The notes under the pieces: model-generated
The model's input: only the letters and a program-made list of their open reading frames with translations
What the model was told of the DNA's origin: nothing
Database searches by the model: none
NCBI GenBank assembly: GCA_046345315.1
Contig: JBKDKA010000154.1
Coordinates: forward strand, 1 to 64,000
DNA from: F1-80-MAGs062 sp046345315
GTDB lineage: Bacteria; Planctomycetota; Planctomycetia; Planctomycetales; Planctomycetaceae
DNA length: 64,000 nt
Reading direction: 5' to 3'
Position numbers and translations under genes: made by a program
In this document: positions 42,958 to 52,527 of the stretch, in pieces
How positions within the stretch are numbered: position 1 is the first letter of the stretch
Layout of the letters: each line of letters begins with the position of its first letter

Positions 42958-44266
42958 CAGCGTTTCGGCCGTAAACACGGCCGTGTGAGAGTACGGGAAC
43001 GGTCCAGCAGCGTCCATTCAGAAATTTTGTTCTGGCCAGTTGTCGGAACTCGCTGGAAGAAGCCTCAGCAAGTACCAGATCACCCTTCTCGGACAGAATC
43101 AGAAGCTTTCCGTCAGCAATCATCAGAGATCCGCAGCCCAGATTGCGCTGTTTCCAGGCGACTTCTCCGGTCTCCAGCTTCATGCAGTTGAGCGTCACGC
43201 TGCGACTGTTGTGAGAATTCCCGTCGAAACCATAGAGGTGTCCGTCAAGCAGCACGCAGTTATTGAAGTGATTCTTCATGTTGCGGTTGCGATAGATTTC
43301 CTTCAGCTCATTTCCCTGCAGCTGAAGCAGCACACAGCCAACATCGTAGCCGGTGGAGACAAAGATCCGATCGTCTGAAACGATCGGTGTCGTGGAGTTT
43401 GTCTGATACGGTGACTTCCAGTCGAATGAAGCCACAACGGTTCCGTCGGTGGCGTTGATGACTCGGATGGCATCGCAGTCCAGAGTTGCCAGCAGCGTGC
43501 GTCCTTCATTCTGAAAGACGGCGGCAGAACCGTAACCGGCGGTGTGCTTCTCCGTCTGCCAGATCTTCTTCCCGGTCTGCCGATTGAACGATGCGACGCG
43601 ACCGCATTCGAGGATGAGCTGATCGCCGACCACTCTTGGCGAACTGCTGAAGCCCCATTCCGGAAGCGGAACATCCAGTTCCTTCTGAAGTTCCACATTC
43701 CAGACCACGCTGCCATCGGAAAGCTTCAGGCAGAAGAACTGACCTTCCTTGCCAACGACATACACAACGTCTCCGTCAATTGTCGGAGTGGCACAGGGGC
43801 CGCCTTCGTGAAGGTTTGGAATGAGCTGCGACGGATAAGTGTGTTCCCAGAGCACTTCGCCGGTCGTCGGATTCAGACACCAGACATGCTCCTTTCCGCT
43901 GATATGACCCATGGTCAGAAGACGGTCGCCGGCGATCGCGATGGAACTGAATCCAGTGCCGATCTCCCGTGTCCAGAGAGGCTTGAGCCCTGCTTTTGGC
44001 CACTCTTTTGCAAACCCGGTCTCCCGAGAGATCAGGTCATAATCAGGCCCGGACCAGTTTGGCCAGTCACCGACCTGTACGGCAGACATCGACACAGAAC
44101 GAACCCGCATATCACGCCGGATCGTTCCGGAAATGCCTCGTCCTGAAACCTCTTTTGTTTCTGCTGCATAGCACTCTGAGTCCGATCCGAACTCTGAATT
44201 CGGTGCGTTCAGAAGGAGCCATGTGGCAACAAGAAGATAGATTCCCCTGACCACGCCGGATCCCAT
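42920..44266 (-). CDS. Exported PQQ-type beta-propeller protein
   Basis: The ATG at 44266 is chosen because it begins a good signal peptide (VVRGIYLLVATWLLLNA); upstream in-frame ATGs at 44344 and 44365 are possible. The 448-residue product is a BamB/PQQ_2-like propeller, with WPNWSGPDYD at the start and blades such as LNPTTGEVLWEHTYP, LKLSDGSVVWNVEL, FNRQTGKKIWQTEKH and MKLETGEVAWKQRNL. The PQQ-dependent dehydrogenase signature is absent, so it is probably a structural propeller rather than an enzyme. Its end overlaps the start of the membrane protein gene and the two are likely cotranscribed. Confidence 0.88.
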   Translation of the reverse strand: MGSGVVRGIYLLVATWLLLNAPNSEFGSDSECYAAETKEVSGRGISGTIRRDMRVRSVSMSAVQVGDWPNWSGPDYDLISRETGFAKEWPKAGLKPLWTREIGTGFSSIAIAGDRLLTMGHISGKEHVWCLNPTTGEVLWEHTYPSQLIPNLHEGGPCATPTIDGDVVYVVGKEGQFFCLKLSDGSVVWNVELQKELDVPLPEWGFSSSPRVVGDQLILECGRVASFNRQTGKKIWQTEKHTAGYGSAAVFQNEGRTLLATLDCDAIRVINATDGTVVASFDWKSPYQTNSTTPIVSDDRIFVSTGYDVGCVLLQLQGNELKEIYRNRNMKNHFNNCVLLDGHLYGFDGNSHNSRSVTLNCMKLETGEVAWKQRNLGCGSLMIADGKLLILSEKGDLVLAEASSSEFRQLARTKFLNGRCWTVPVLSHGRVYGRNADGKLVCVELPKS

Positions 44267-44425
44267 CGAGACGTTGCCAGAGTGACCTGTGGAAATCAAT
44301 GACGAACAAACACTTCCTCGAACAATCCGTGACAGCCACCTCATGTGTGCTCTCCTCTGAGTCAATCCGTTCGATGATACCTGCGGTTGTCGGCCGGACT
44401 TTGGTGTGTTGGCCGGCTGATGAAA

Positions 44426-45568
44426 TCAATTCGCCCGAAGTGCCTGATCTAGATCTTCAATCAGGTCGTCTGTGTGTTCCAGCCCCACAGAAATACGAAC
44501 CAGACTGTCGGTGATACCCGCGGCAGCTCGCGCTTCCGGTGTCATGGACGCGTGGCTCATCGTAGCCGGAAATGAGATCAGGGATTCGATTCCACCCACG
44601 GAGATGGCCATGTCGAAGATCTTCGTGCCGACGCAGAGTTTTTCCGCTGCGGATCTTCCGCCTCGAACATCACAGCTCAGGATCGCACCGGGGCCTTTCT
44701 GCTGACGCGTCGAGAGTTCATGTCCCGGATGCGACGCGAGTCCCGGATAATGAACTCGCTGAATCATCGGATGCGCTTCGAGAAATGCAGCGATCTTCAT
44801 GGCACTGGCCTGCTGAGCATCCATTCGACAACCCAGTGTTTTGACACCACGCAGAACCAGCCAGGCATCGAAGGGCGAACAGGCGAGTCCGAGAGCATTG
44901 CAGATCCATGCCATCCGCGAAGCATGTTCCTTTGAACGCGAGACGACACATCCTCCGACGACATCGGAATGACCATTGATGAACTTCGTCGTTGAGTGAA
45001 CGATCAGGTCGACACCAAAATCAAACGGTCTCTGCAGATACGGTGAAAGAAACGTATTATCGCAGATGCTCAGCGCCTGATGTTCCTTTGCCAGATTCAC
45101 CACCGCCTGAAGATCGACGACTTTGAGCAGCGGATTGCTCGGTGTTTCAATCCAGACGCAGCGAGTGTTGCTTCGGAATGCCGATGCGACGGCATTGAGG
45201 TCGGTCATGTCGACGAAGGAGAAGGACAGTCCCTTCTCGGCAAGAAACCGATCAAACAGCCGAAACGTGCCACCGTACACGTCCGACGGCGCGATCACAT
45301 GATCACCCGGCGAGAACAGCGACATGGCACAGTGAATCGCCGACATTCCGGAGGATGTTGCCGCGCAGCCGGCTCCACCTTCGAGAGCTGCGATGTTCTC
45401 TTCGAGCGCGGTTCGTGTCGGATTTCCCGAACGGGTGTAGTCGTATCCGCAGTTGGTTTCGAGATCGCTCCAGGAGAACGTCGAAGACGGATAAATCGGC
45501 GTGGTGACGCTGCAGTACTGCTGATCTTTATGAACACCACCGTGAACACATTTTGTTTCAAACTGCAT
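44426..45568 (-). CDS. metB: Cystathionine gamma-synthase-like PLP enzyme
   Basis: This 380-residue member of the Cys/Met-metabolism PLP family makes cystathionine from an O-acyl-homoserine and cysteine, or does a related gamma-elimination or replacement. Features include YDYTRSGNPTR, the cofactor-stacking SDVYGGTFRLF, CDNTFLSPYLQRP, and the PLP lysine Lys195 in HSTTKFINGHSDVVGG. The C-terminal GGIESLISFPATMSHASM is typical. Sequence alone cannot separate gamma-synthase from gamma-lyase, so the symbol is provisional. A 7-bp hairpin (45606-45625) lies about 40 bp upstream in its leader. Confidence 0.9.
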   Translation of the reverse strand: MQFETKCVHGGVHKDQQYCSVTTPIYPSSTFSWSDLETNCGYDYTRSGNPTRTALEENIAALEGGAGCAATSSGMSAIHCAMSLFSPGDHVIAPSDVYGGTFRLFDRFLAEKGLSFSFVDMTDLNAVASAFRSNTRCVWIETPSNPLLKVVDLQAVVNLAKEHQALSICDNTFLSPYLQRPFDFGVDLIVHSTTKFINGHSDVVGGCVVSRSKEHASRMAWICNALGLACSPFDAWLVLRGVKTLGCRMDAQQASAMKIAAFLEAHPMIQRVHYPGLASHPGHELSTRQQKGPGAILSCDVRGGRSAAEKLCVGTKIFDMAISVGGIESLISFPATMSHASMTPEARAAAGITDSLVRISVGLEHTDDLIEDLDQALRAN

Positions 45569-45951
45569 GAAGTGATCCAGTGAGACACTATTCCGAAACG
45601 GCCGCTGTCACATCAAACTGTGACAACAGTCGTCTGAAGATGTCGTCTGAAAAAAGGGAGTCGTCAGTCTCCGAGTGACGAAGTGCGACTGAAAAACAGT
45701 CCATTGATGACTGCTGATGACCGGATGTGAATTCGGAATCGGGAAAACTGTGCAGTCCGGTTCGAGCCGCGATTTCCCGGGATTGTGGCGGAATATTCGG
45801 TCAGCGACAATCCGATTTTGCTGAGCGCACGGACAGGTCCGGGGGCATCCGGCGGGAGGATTACCAGAAATCGGGCAAGTCTGTCGTCAAATGAGTCAAT
45901 CGCATCTATATTTCCTCACCCCTTCGGCAGATTCCTCGGAATTAAAACCAC
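45569..45951. other. Gene-free divergent promoter region
   Basis: These 383 bp separate metB and map. A small hairpin, TGTCACA-TCAAAC-TGTGACA at 45606-45625, lies on the metB side. No riboswitch core or RNA gene was recognised. Confidence 0.5.
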
Positions 45952-46827
45952 GTGTCACTGATTCGCGACTCGATTCTGTCAGCATTCAACCGTCTCCTTT
46001 CCATCGATGAGAGGTTCTTCAAATTGTTGCCTCTGAGTAAGCCCATCCCTCTTTACATGACGGAGGAGGAACGAAACGGACTGAGGAAGGCCAGTCGGTT
46101 CAATGCGCAGCTGATGGATTTTCTTCGACCGCAGGTTGTCGAGGGCGTGACCACAAACCATCTCGATCAGCTCGCAAATCGCTACATTCTTGATCACGGA
46201 CACGTCCCGGCGTGTGTCGGATACAATGGATATCCGAAAACCATCTGCACGAGCGTCAATGAGGTGGTCTGCCACGGAATCCCCAATGATCGAGCACTTC
46301 GCAATGGTGACATCATCAATGTCGATGTGACGACGATTGTGGACGGCTGGTATGGTGATCAGTCAGAAACGTTCCTGATCGGTGACGTCAGTGCTGCGGC
46401 GCGGCGGCTGGTTCAGACCACTTTTGATTCTCTTTTTATCGGAATTGAAGCCTGTCGTCCCGGGTGTACTGTCACGGAGATTGGTCGAGCGATTCAGCAG
46501 TTCGCTCACAAAGCCGGATACTCCGTTGTCAGAGAATATCAGGGGCACGGAATCGGACGGGAGTTCCATCAGGAACCGGGAATTCCTCATTTCCCTCAGC
46601 TGATTTCCGGTCGATATCACCTGCTTCCCGGGACCTGTTTCACCATCGAGCCCATGCTCAACATTGGTGGACGCAAAACCCGTCTCGACCAGAATGACGG
46701 CTGGACGGTCCGAACAATGGACAACTCCCTCTCAGCGCAGTTTGAACACACCATTCTGATGACAGAGTCCGGTCCGGAGATTCTGACTCTGACTCAGAAC
46801 GGACCTCAGAAGGGCTTCGTATTCTGA
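45952..46827 (+). CDS. map: Methionine aminopeptidase, type I
   Basis: This 291-residue metalloenzyme removes N-terminal methionine from nascent proteins. The five metal ligands are visible: Asp125 (INVDVTT), Asp136 (WYGDQSETF), His199 (GHGIGREFH), Glu233 (TIEPML) and Glu265 (QFEHT). The first 35 residues are an extension not needed by the core. An ATG at 46057 (MTEEERNGL) would give the usual length but has no clear ribosome binding site, so the GTG at 45952 is kept tentatively. It is six bases upstream of the phosphoesterase gene and heads a three-gene operon. Confidence 0.95.
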   Translation: MSLIRDSILSAFNRLLSIDERFFKLLPLSKPIPLYMTEEERNGLRKASRFNAQLMDFLRPQVVEGVTTNHLDQLANRYILDHGHVPACVGYNGYPKTICTSVNEVVCHGIPNDRALRNGDIINVDVTTIVDGWYGDQSETFLIGDVSAAARRLVQTTFDSLFIGIEACRPGCTVTEIGRAIQQFAHKAGYSVVREYQGHGIGREFHQEPGIPHFPQLISGRYHLLPGTCFTIEPMLNIGGRKTRLDQNDGWTVRTMDNSLSAQFEHTILMTESGPEILTLTQNGPQKGFVF

Positions 46828-46833
46828 ACTGCC

Positions 46834-47796
46834 ATGTATGACCTGATCGGAGACATTCACGGACACGCTGACGAACTGGTGGAGCTGCTGGAGAAGCTCG
46901 GCTGCACTGAGCAGCAGGGAATCTTCCGACACCCGACGCGGCAGATCGTCTTCTGCGGGGACTTCATCGATCGTGGAGCTCAGATTCGCGATGTCCTGAA
47001 GATTGTCCGGTCCATGGTTGAATCCGGAGCGGCTCAGGCTGTCATGGGAAACCACGAGTACAACGCCATCTCGTTTCACACTCGTCGTTCAGACCATGAC
47101 AACAGTTTCTTTCGTCGGCACAATGATCACAACGTCCGGCAGCATCAGGCCACACTGGATCAGCTTTCTCCGAAGGAACTCATCGAAGCTGTCGAATGGT
47201 TTCGGACGCTTCCCGTGGCACTCGATCTTGGCTGTGTTCGTGTCGTGCATGCCTGCTGGGATGCTCAGTGCATCAAACGACTGAATGATGCTCTGAACGA
47301 ATTCGGGCGTTTTACCGTTGATTTCCTCCAGCGATCATCGGACTCTCGCCATCCGTTGTTTCATTCTGTCGAACGGGTTCTGAAAGGCCCGGAACTCAGG
47401 TTACCGGACGGGCTTCAGGTGACAGACAAAGACGGCAGCAGCCGCAGTCGCATTCGAATCCGTTGGTTTGATCGAGCTGACCGGCACACGCTGGCCAGCT
47501 TCTCGCTTCCGGCCTGCGATCTTCCGGAGCTTCACAGTCAGACTGTTCGAGGAGATTTCCGAGCGATTCCGTATCATCCGTCATCTCCGCCGGTCTTTTT
47601 CGGACACTACTGGATGCCCGAGGATGTTCCGGAACCGCTCGCGGAAAATGTCGCCTGCCTTGACTACAGTGTGGCAAAGGGCGGGCGACTCTGCGCTTAC
47701 CGATTTGACGGCGAAGCATCGCTCAGCAAAGATCGATTTCTGACGGTTGCCAGTCGAAGTCATCCTTCGAAGACAGATGCTCAGACACACAAATGA
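46834..47796 (+). CDS. Metallophosphoesterase, PrpE/calcineurin-like
   Basis: This 320-residue cytosolic phosphoesterase has all core metal motifs: GDIHGH near the start, CGDFIDRG, MGNHEYNA, HACWD and GHYWMP. The layout resembles bacterial diadenosine-tetraphosphatase or PrpE-type enzymes, with an insertion rich in His and Arg after GNHE (SFHTRRSDHDNSFFRRH). The substrate may be a dinucleotide or phosphoprotein. It lies between map and the UvrA-like gene, with a six-base gap on one side and an ATGA overlap on the other, so the three are probably one transcript. Confidence 0.92.
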   Translation: MYDLIGDIHGHADELVELLEKLGCTEQQGIFRHPTRQIVFCGDFIDRGAQIRDVLKIVRSMVESGAAQAVMGNHEYNAISFHTRRSDHDNSFFRRHNDHNVRQHQATLDQLSPKELIEAVEWFRTLPVALDLGCVRVVHACWDAQCIKRLNDALNEFGRFTVDFLQRSSDSRHPLFHSVERVLKGPELRLPDGLQVTDKDGSSRSRIRIRWFDRADRHTLASFSLPACDLPELHSQTVRGDFRAIPYHPSSPPVFFGHYWMPEDVPEPLAENVACLDYSVAKGGRLCAYRFDGEASLSKDRFLTVASRSHPSKTDAQTHK

Positions 47797-50432
47797 CCGA
47801 GGTCATCCGATTTCACACCTTCTCCGACAGACACATTCGAATTCGAGGTGCCGGGACTCATAATCTGAAGAAGATTGATGTTGATATCCCGCTCGGACGC
47901 CTGGTAGTGTTTTCGGGTGTCAGTGGTTCCGGAAAGAGCTCGCTCGCATTTGACACCATTTTCGCAGAAGGGCAGCGTCGTTTTCTTGAGTCGCTGTCAA
48001 TCAGATCACGATCTTTCGTGAAACAGCTGCAGGCTGCAGATGTCGATGAGGTGACCGGACTTCCTCCCTCCGTCTGTGTGACACAGCGAGTCTCCGCCGC
48101 ATCCGCTCGCAGTACTCTTGCCGTCACCGCAGAAATCTACGACTACCTGCAGCTGCTGTATTCGCGAGCTGGAACAGCTCACTGCACCGGCTGCGGGAAA
48201 CCAGTGACCAGCCGAACCGTCGGACAGATCGTCAGTGAGACGCTCCGGCTTCCGGAACGCAGCCGGCTCATGATTCTGGCTCCGCTGGTGAAGTCTCGAC
48301 GTGGACGCCATCAGGAAGTGATTGAACGTCTGCGTTCCAGCGGCTACGTTCGAGCTCGAATTGACGGCGAGCTGCTGGATGTGACGGAACTCCCGACACT
48401 CGCGGCTTCAAAGGCTCATTCCATTGACATCGTGATTGATCGCATCGTCGTCAAGGAGGGCATCGAGCAACGACTGCGGGAATCCATTCAGCTGGCGTGT
48501 CGAGAAAGTGAAGGAACATGCCTGATCTGCCGTCAACAGGATGAAGGCTGGGAAGAAAATCGGTACAGCATCCGCTACAGCTGCGCTGACTGTGACCTGC
48601 AGTTCTCGAATCCGGAGCCGCGCCAGTTCAGTTTTCAGTCTGTCACGGGAGCCTGCCCGGTCTGTCAGGGAACCGGGATTCAGGGAACAGCAGAGACCGA
48701 TGGAACCTTTGTGGACTTTGTTGTCGCTGCCTGCCCGGCATGCGGCGGAAGTCGACTCAATCCCTTCGCATCCCGAGTGACGTTTCTGGGGAAAACGATC
48801 GGTGAGTTCACCGGTCTTACGATCTCCGATGCCGCAGTACAGATTCGGCAGTGGATTCATGATGTCGCTTCGGATACGACACTGCTGCGGGAGTCTGTTC
48901 TCGTGGCGGAAAAGGTTCTGCCGGAGATACTGCAGCGACTTCAATGTCTCGAAAAGACCGGTATCGGATATCTGACACTGAATCGGTCATCTCGATCGCT
49001 TTCCGGTGGTGAATACCAGCGAGCTCGTCTGGCGGGTTGCCTTGGTTCGGGACTGCATGGCACCTGCATCATCCTCGATGAACCGACAGCCGGCCTGCAT
49101 CCGCGAGATACCAGGCACCTGATCGACACCCTGAAGGACCTTCGGGATCGTGGTTCTTCCGTCATCGTTGTGGAACACGATAGTGAAGTGATCCGATCGG
49201 CGGATTGGCTGGTGGACCTTGGCCCGGGAGCCGGCGCAGACGGTGGCCGTGTACTTTACTCGGGGCCACCCAATGAAATTTTCGGGATCGCCGATTCCGT
49301 GACAGGATCCTGGTTCCGTGGTGAGCTTCTGTTGAATCCGGAGCCGTCGGAGCCAAACGCTTCTTCGGTACGTCACGGCAATACAGATGGATCCGGTTTC
49401 CTCACCATCAAAAACGCCAGACGAAACAATCTGCAGAATGTGACGCTGGATGTTCCTCTGAATAGTCTGGTCTGTGTGACGGGGGTCAGCGGTTCGGGAA
49501 AGAGTTCGCTCATCATGGAGACGCTGCTCCCCCTGGCTCGGCGATGGTGCCTGGAGGAACCGCGACCGGTGTCCATTTCAGAGCAGTCCCTGCGAGATGC
49601 AGACTGCGACGGACTTGTCGGCCTTCATCAGATTAATCGTGTCGTAGCGCTGAACAGTGAACCTCTCGGACGGAATGCACGATCCTGTATCGCGACAATC
49701 AGCGGACTCTGGAACGAGGTTCGCGTCCTGTTCTCGAAAACTCGTCTGGCTCGAACGCGCGGCTGGGGCTCTCATCGTTTCAGCTTCAACTCGGGAACCG
49801 GGCGATGTCCGGAATGTCGAGGCACAGGCATCAGAAATCTCCGAATGAAGTTCCTGCCGGATGCTTCCGTACCATGTGCTGCATGTGGAGGCCAGCGGTT
49901 TCAGGCCTCCACACTGTCCGTTCGATTCCATGATCGTTCTGTTGCTGATGTACTGGCAATGCGAGTCGATGAAGCGCATCAGTTCTTCAGCGGCTTCAGT
50001 CGAATCCAGCAGATTCTTTCGACTCTGATCGAAATCGGGCTGGGGTATCTGAAGATCGGTCAGCCGTCAACGACATTTTCCGGCGGCGAATCTCAGCGTG
50101 TTCGTCTGGCTCTGGAGCTCTCAGAACCACAATCTGGAAACACGCTCTATGTCCTCGATGAACCGACATCCGGGCTTCACCCGGCAGACATTCGCACCCT
50201 GATGGCGGTCATTAGACGGCTTGTACAGCACCGACACAGTGTGGTTGTCATTGAGCACAACCCTCAGGTGATGCTGAATGCTGACTGGCTGATCGACGTG
50301 GGTCCTGAAAGCGGCCCGTCCGGAGGACAGATTGTGTTTACCGGAACCCCCGAAGAGATGCTGCGGAATGGTTCCGGTCACACGGCAACGGCTCTGAAAG
50401 CTGAGATGGAATTCTTTCGGAATCAACTCTGA
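47793..50432 (+). CDS. Divergent UvrA-family excinuclease-like ATPase
   Basis: This 879-residue protein has two ABC modules: Walker A GVSGSGKSS near 42 and 564, signatures LSGGEYQRARLA near 403 and FSGGESQRVRLA near 761, and Walker B ILDEPTAGLHP near 426 and LDEPTSGLHP near 786. The zinc modules CPVCQGTG...CPACGG and CPECRGTG...CAACGG are intact, as is a UvrB-binding-like insertion with CTGCGK. It is about 60 residues shorter than canonical UvrA, and some normally invariant stretches differ (GRNARSCIATISGLWNEVR). It may be a UvrA2-type paralogue rather than the main repair enzyme. It follows the phosphoesterase with an ATGA overlap. Confidence 0.85.
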   Translation: MTEVIRFHTFSDRHIRIRGAGTHNLKKIDVDIPLGRLVVFSGVSGSGKSSLAFDTIFAEGQRRFLESLSIRSRSFVKQLQAADVDEVTGLPPSVCVTQRVSAASARSTLAVTAEIYDYLQLLYSRAGTAHCTGCGKPVTSRTVGQIVSETLRLPERSRLMILAPLVKSRRGRHQEVIERLRSSGYVRARIDGELLDVTELPTLAASKAHSIDIVIDRIVVKEGIEQRLRESIQLACRESEGTCLICRQQDEGWEENRYSIRYSCADCDLQFSNPEPRQFSFQSVTGACPVCQGTGIQGTAETDGTFVDFVVAACPACGGSRLNPFASRVTFLGKTIGEFTGLTISDAAVQIRQWIHDVASDTTLLRESVLVAEKVLPEILQRLQCLEKTGIGYLTLNRSSRSLSGGEYQRARLAGCLGSGLHGTCIILDEPTAGLHPRDTRHLIDTLKDLRDRGSSVIVVEHDSEVIRSADWLVDLGPGAGADGGRVLYSGPPNEIFGIADSVTGSWFRGELLLNPEPSEPNASSVRHGNTDGSGFLTIKNARRNNLQNVTLDVPLNSLVCVTGVSGSGKSSLIMETLLPLARRWCLEEPRPVSISEQSLRDADCDGLVGLHQINRVVALNSEPLGRNARSCIATISGLWNEVRVLFSKTRLARTRGWGSHRFSFNSGTGRCPECRGTGIRNLRMKFLPDASVPCAACGGQRFQASTLSVRFHDRSVADVLAMRVDEAHQFFSGFSRIQQILSTLIEIGLGYLKIGQPSTTFSGGESQRVRLALELSEPQSGNTLYVLDEPTSGLHPADIRTLMAVIRRLVQHRHSVVVIEHNPQVMLNADWLIDVGPESGPSGGQIVFTGTPEEMLRNGSGHTATALKAEMEFFRNQL

Positions 50433-50498
50433 CCCCTCCGAGGATTCCGAGGGAGCTACAGACCAGTGCTTTGTCACGACTAAAAACAGGGTTTTCTT

Positions 50499-50562
50499 GT
50501 CATTCCCGCGCAGGCGGGAATCCAGTTGCCGCTATCTGGATTCCCGCCTGCGCGGGAATGAC
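50499..50562. repeat. Perfect 27-bp inverted repeat with 10-base loop
   Basis: The arms at 50499-50525 and 50536-50562 are exactly complementary and contain ATTCCCGCGCAGGCGGGAAT. The loop is TTGCCGCTAT. The sequence resembles a widespread bacterial palindrome. It lies between the convergent UvrA-like and cysI genes, so it could terminate both. Confidence 0.9.
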
Positions 50563-50628
50563 GGGACCCCAAAAATCAAGGTTAGACAAGGCACCAGATC
50601 TGTCGGTCAGTGAATCATGAGTTCCGCA

Positions 50629-52335
50629 TCAGCCTGCGATGGCTTCCAGCTCAGCAATACCCTTTCGCTGACAGAAATCACCGAACGATTCGCTCGGTCC
50701 CTTTCGGTCTGCTTTGAATGCCTTGAGCAGCGGAGCAATCTGAGTGGCCAGTTCTTCCTGAGGTACGTGATCCTTGTAGATGAAGCCGAGACGAGTGCCT
50801 TCGACGTTTCCACCCAGAAAGATCGTGTACTTACCGGCTGCTCGACCGACGAAACCGATATCCGGTGTATACGGTCGAGCACATCCGTTCGGACATCCGG
50901 TCATGTGAATGGCGATTTTTTCTGACTGCAGTCCGAGCCTTGCAATCTCCACATCCAGCTGGTCAATCACGCCGGGGAGTGCTCGTTCGGATTCTGTGAT
51001 CGACAGTCCGCACGTCGGAAACGCCGGGCACGCAATGGAGTAACGACGAAGCAGAGACAGTTCTTCCGCCTTCTTGATGCCGTACTCGGACATCATTCGA
51101 TCGATTTCCGCACGATCCTTCGGATCGATGTCGCACAGGATAACGCTCTGCAGTGCAGTCAGGCGAGTATTCATTCCGAAGCGAGTCAGAATGGCACGCA
51201 GTCCGGTTTTCAGCCGCAGACTTCCCTCGTCCTTGATGCGCCCATTTTCGACGTTGATACCGAGAAACAGTTTCCCATCGCCCTGTTCGTGCCATCCGAT
51301 GTGGTCATCCACCCCGGTGACATCGGCCGGATGCGGTTCCGGCAGGGACTTCCCATAATACTCTTCGACTTTCGCCTTGAACCTCGGAAGACCCCAGTCG
51401 GCAATTACGTACTTCATTCGAGCTCGTTTGCGGTCTTCGCGATTACCATAGTCACGCTGAACCTTCACGATGGCTTCGCTGACAGCGATCACCTGATCCG
51501 CTGTCACGAATGTCATTCGCTTCGCAACGGCAGGGAACGTCTTCTCCGCAGCGGGCGTCCGCCCCATACCACCACCGACCAGCACGTTGTAGCCGATGAT
51601 CTTTCCATTCTCGACAATGGCGAGCAGACCCAGATCGTTGCAGTAAACATCGACGCAGTTGTCTTCGGGCAGAGCGATCGCCATCTTGAATTTGCGAGGC
51701 AGGTAGCGAGTACCGTAGATCGGTTCTTCTACCGGCTGAAACTCCGTCACATCGGTTTCATTGCCATCGTCGTCCTTCAGCCAGATGTCGAAATAGGCAG
51801 TCGTTTTCGGTCGAAAATGATCCGCCATCTGCTGAGCCAGCTGCTGCATCTGGTCATAGACCGGATTATTCTTGTAAGGAGCCGGGCAGCACATGACGTT
51901 TCGATTCACGTCGCCGCAGGCGGCCATCGTTGTCAGCTTGGAATGATTGATGGCTCGGACGGTTTCCCGCAGATCCGACTTCAGAACACCATGCAGCTGG
52001 AAGCCCTGACGTGACGTAATGCGAACCGTACCGTTGGCAAATCGATCGCAAAGGTCTATCTCTGCGAGAAACTGAGCCGCCGTGACTCGCCCACCCGGAA
52101 TTCGAGTGCGCACCATGCAGGAGTACTGTTTGCCTTTGGCTGTGCCGTCTTCGTTTTTCGCCCGACGCGAATCACGATCATCCTGAAGATACGATCCGTG
52201 ATGCTTCAGCAGTTTCTCTGCATCATCCGAGAACTCCGGCTTATCATTCTGCAGTTCCTCCGCCAATGTACCGCGGAGTTGTCGACTGCTGTCTTTCAGC
52301 AGTTCCATTTTGCTGAGTTTTTGTTCTTCGGACAT
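50629..52335 (-). CDS. cysI: Assimilatory sulfite reductase hemoprotein subunit
   Basis: This 568-residue cytosolic enzyme reduces sulfite to sulfide for cysteine synthesis. It has the duplicated ferredoxin-like/NiR-SiR layout. Landmarks are SCMVRTRIPGGRVTAAQF, TVRITSRQGFQLHGV, CGDVNRNVMCCPAP, and the 4Fe-4S/siroheme cysteines in CPAFPTCGLSITESER and TGCPNGCARPY. The length fits CysI-type NADPH- or ferredoxin-linked enzymes; the flavoprotein partner is not in this window. An imperfect dyad (GGCAAA at 52376-52381, TTTGCC at 52392-52397) precedes the start by about 40 bp. Confidence 0.95.
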   Translation of the reverse strand: MSEEQKLSKMELLKDSSRQLRGTLAEELQNDKPEFSDDAEKLLKHHGSYLQDDRDSRRAKNEDGTAKGKQYSCMVRTRIPGGRVTAAQFLAEIDLCDRFANGTVRITSRQGFQLHGVLKSDLRETVRAINHSKLTTMAACGDVNRNVMCCPAPYKNNPVYDQMQQLAQQMADHFRPKTTAYFDIWLKDDDGNETDVTEFQPVEEPIYGTRYLPRKFKMAIALPEDNCVDVYCNDLGLLAIVENGKIIGYNVLVGGGMGRTPAAEKTFPAVAKRMTFVTADQVIAVSEAIVKVQRDYGNREDRKRARMKYVIADWGLPRFKAKVEEYYGKSLPEPHPADVTGVDDHIGWHEQGDGKLFLGINVENGRIKDEGSLRLKTGLRAILTRFGMNTRLTALQSVILCDIDPKDRAEIDRMMSEYGIKKAEELSLLRRYSIACPAFPTCGLSITESERALPGVIDQLDVEIARLGLQSEKIAIHMTGCPNGCARPYTPDIGFVGRAAGKYTIFLGGNVEGTRLGFIYKDHVPQEELATQIAPLLKAFKADRKGPSESFGDFCQRKGIAELEAIAG

Positions 52336-52527
52336 GATCGAAAGCTTCTGACTGTTTGCTGTGTCTTAAGTAGGCGGCAAATTACTGACAGTTTGCCAGA
52401 GTCGGGGAGCACCAGCGCCGGGCAGCACCGGAATGGAAATTATAGGTTGCCAGGGAATGTGTGACCAGCCCTTCAGAAAAGGCCGGAATCCCCGGAATCT
52501 GCGGCTTTGCAACAGCATTCTGTGATA

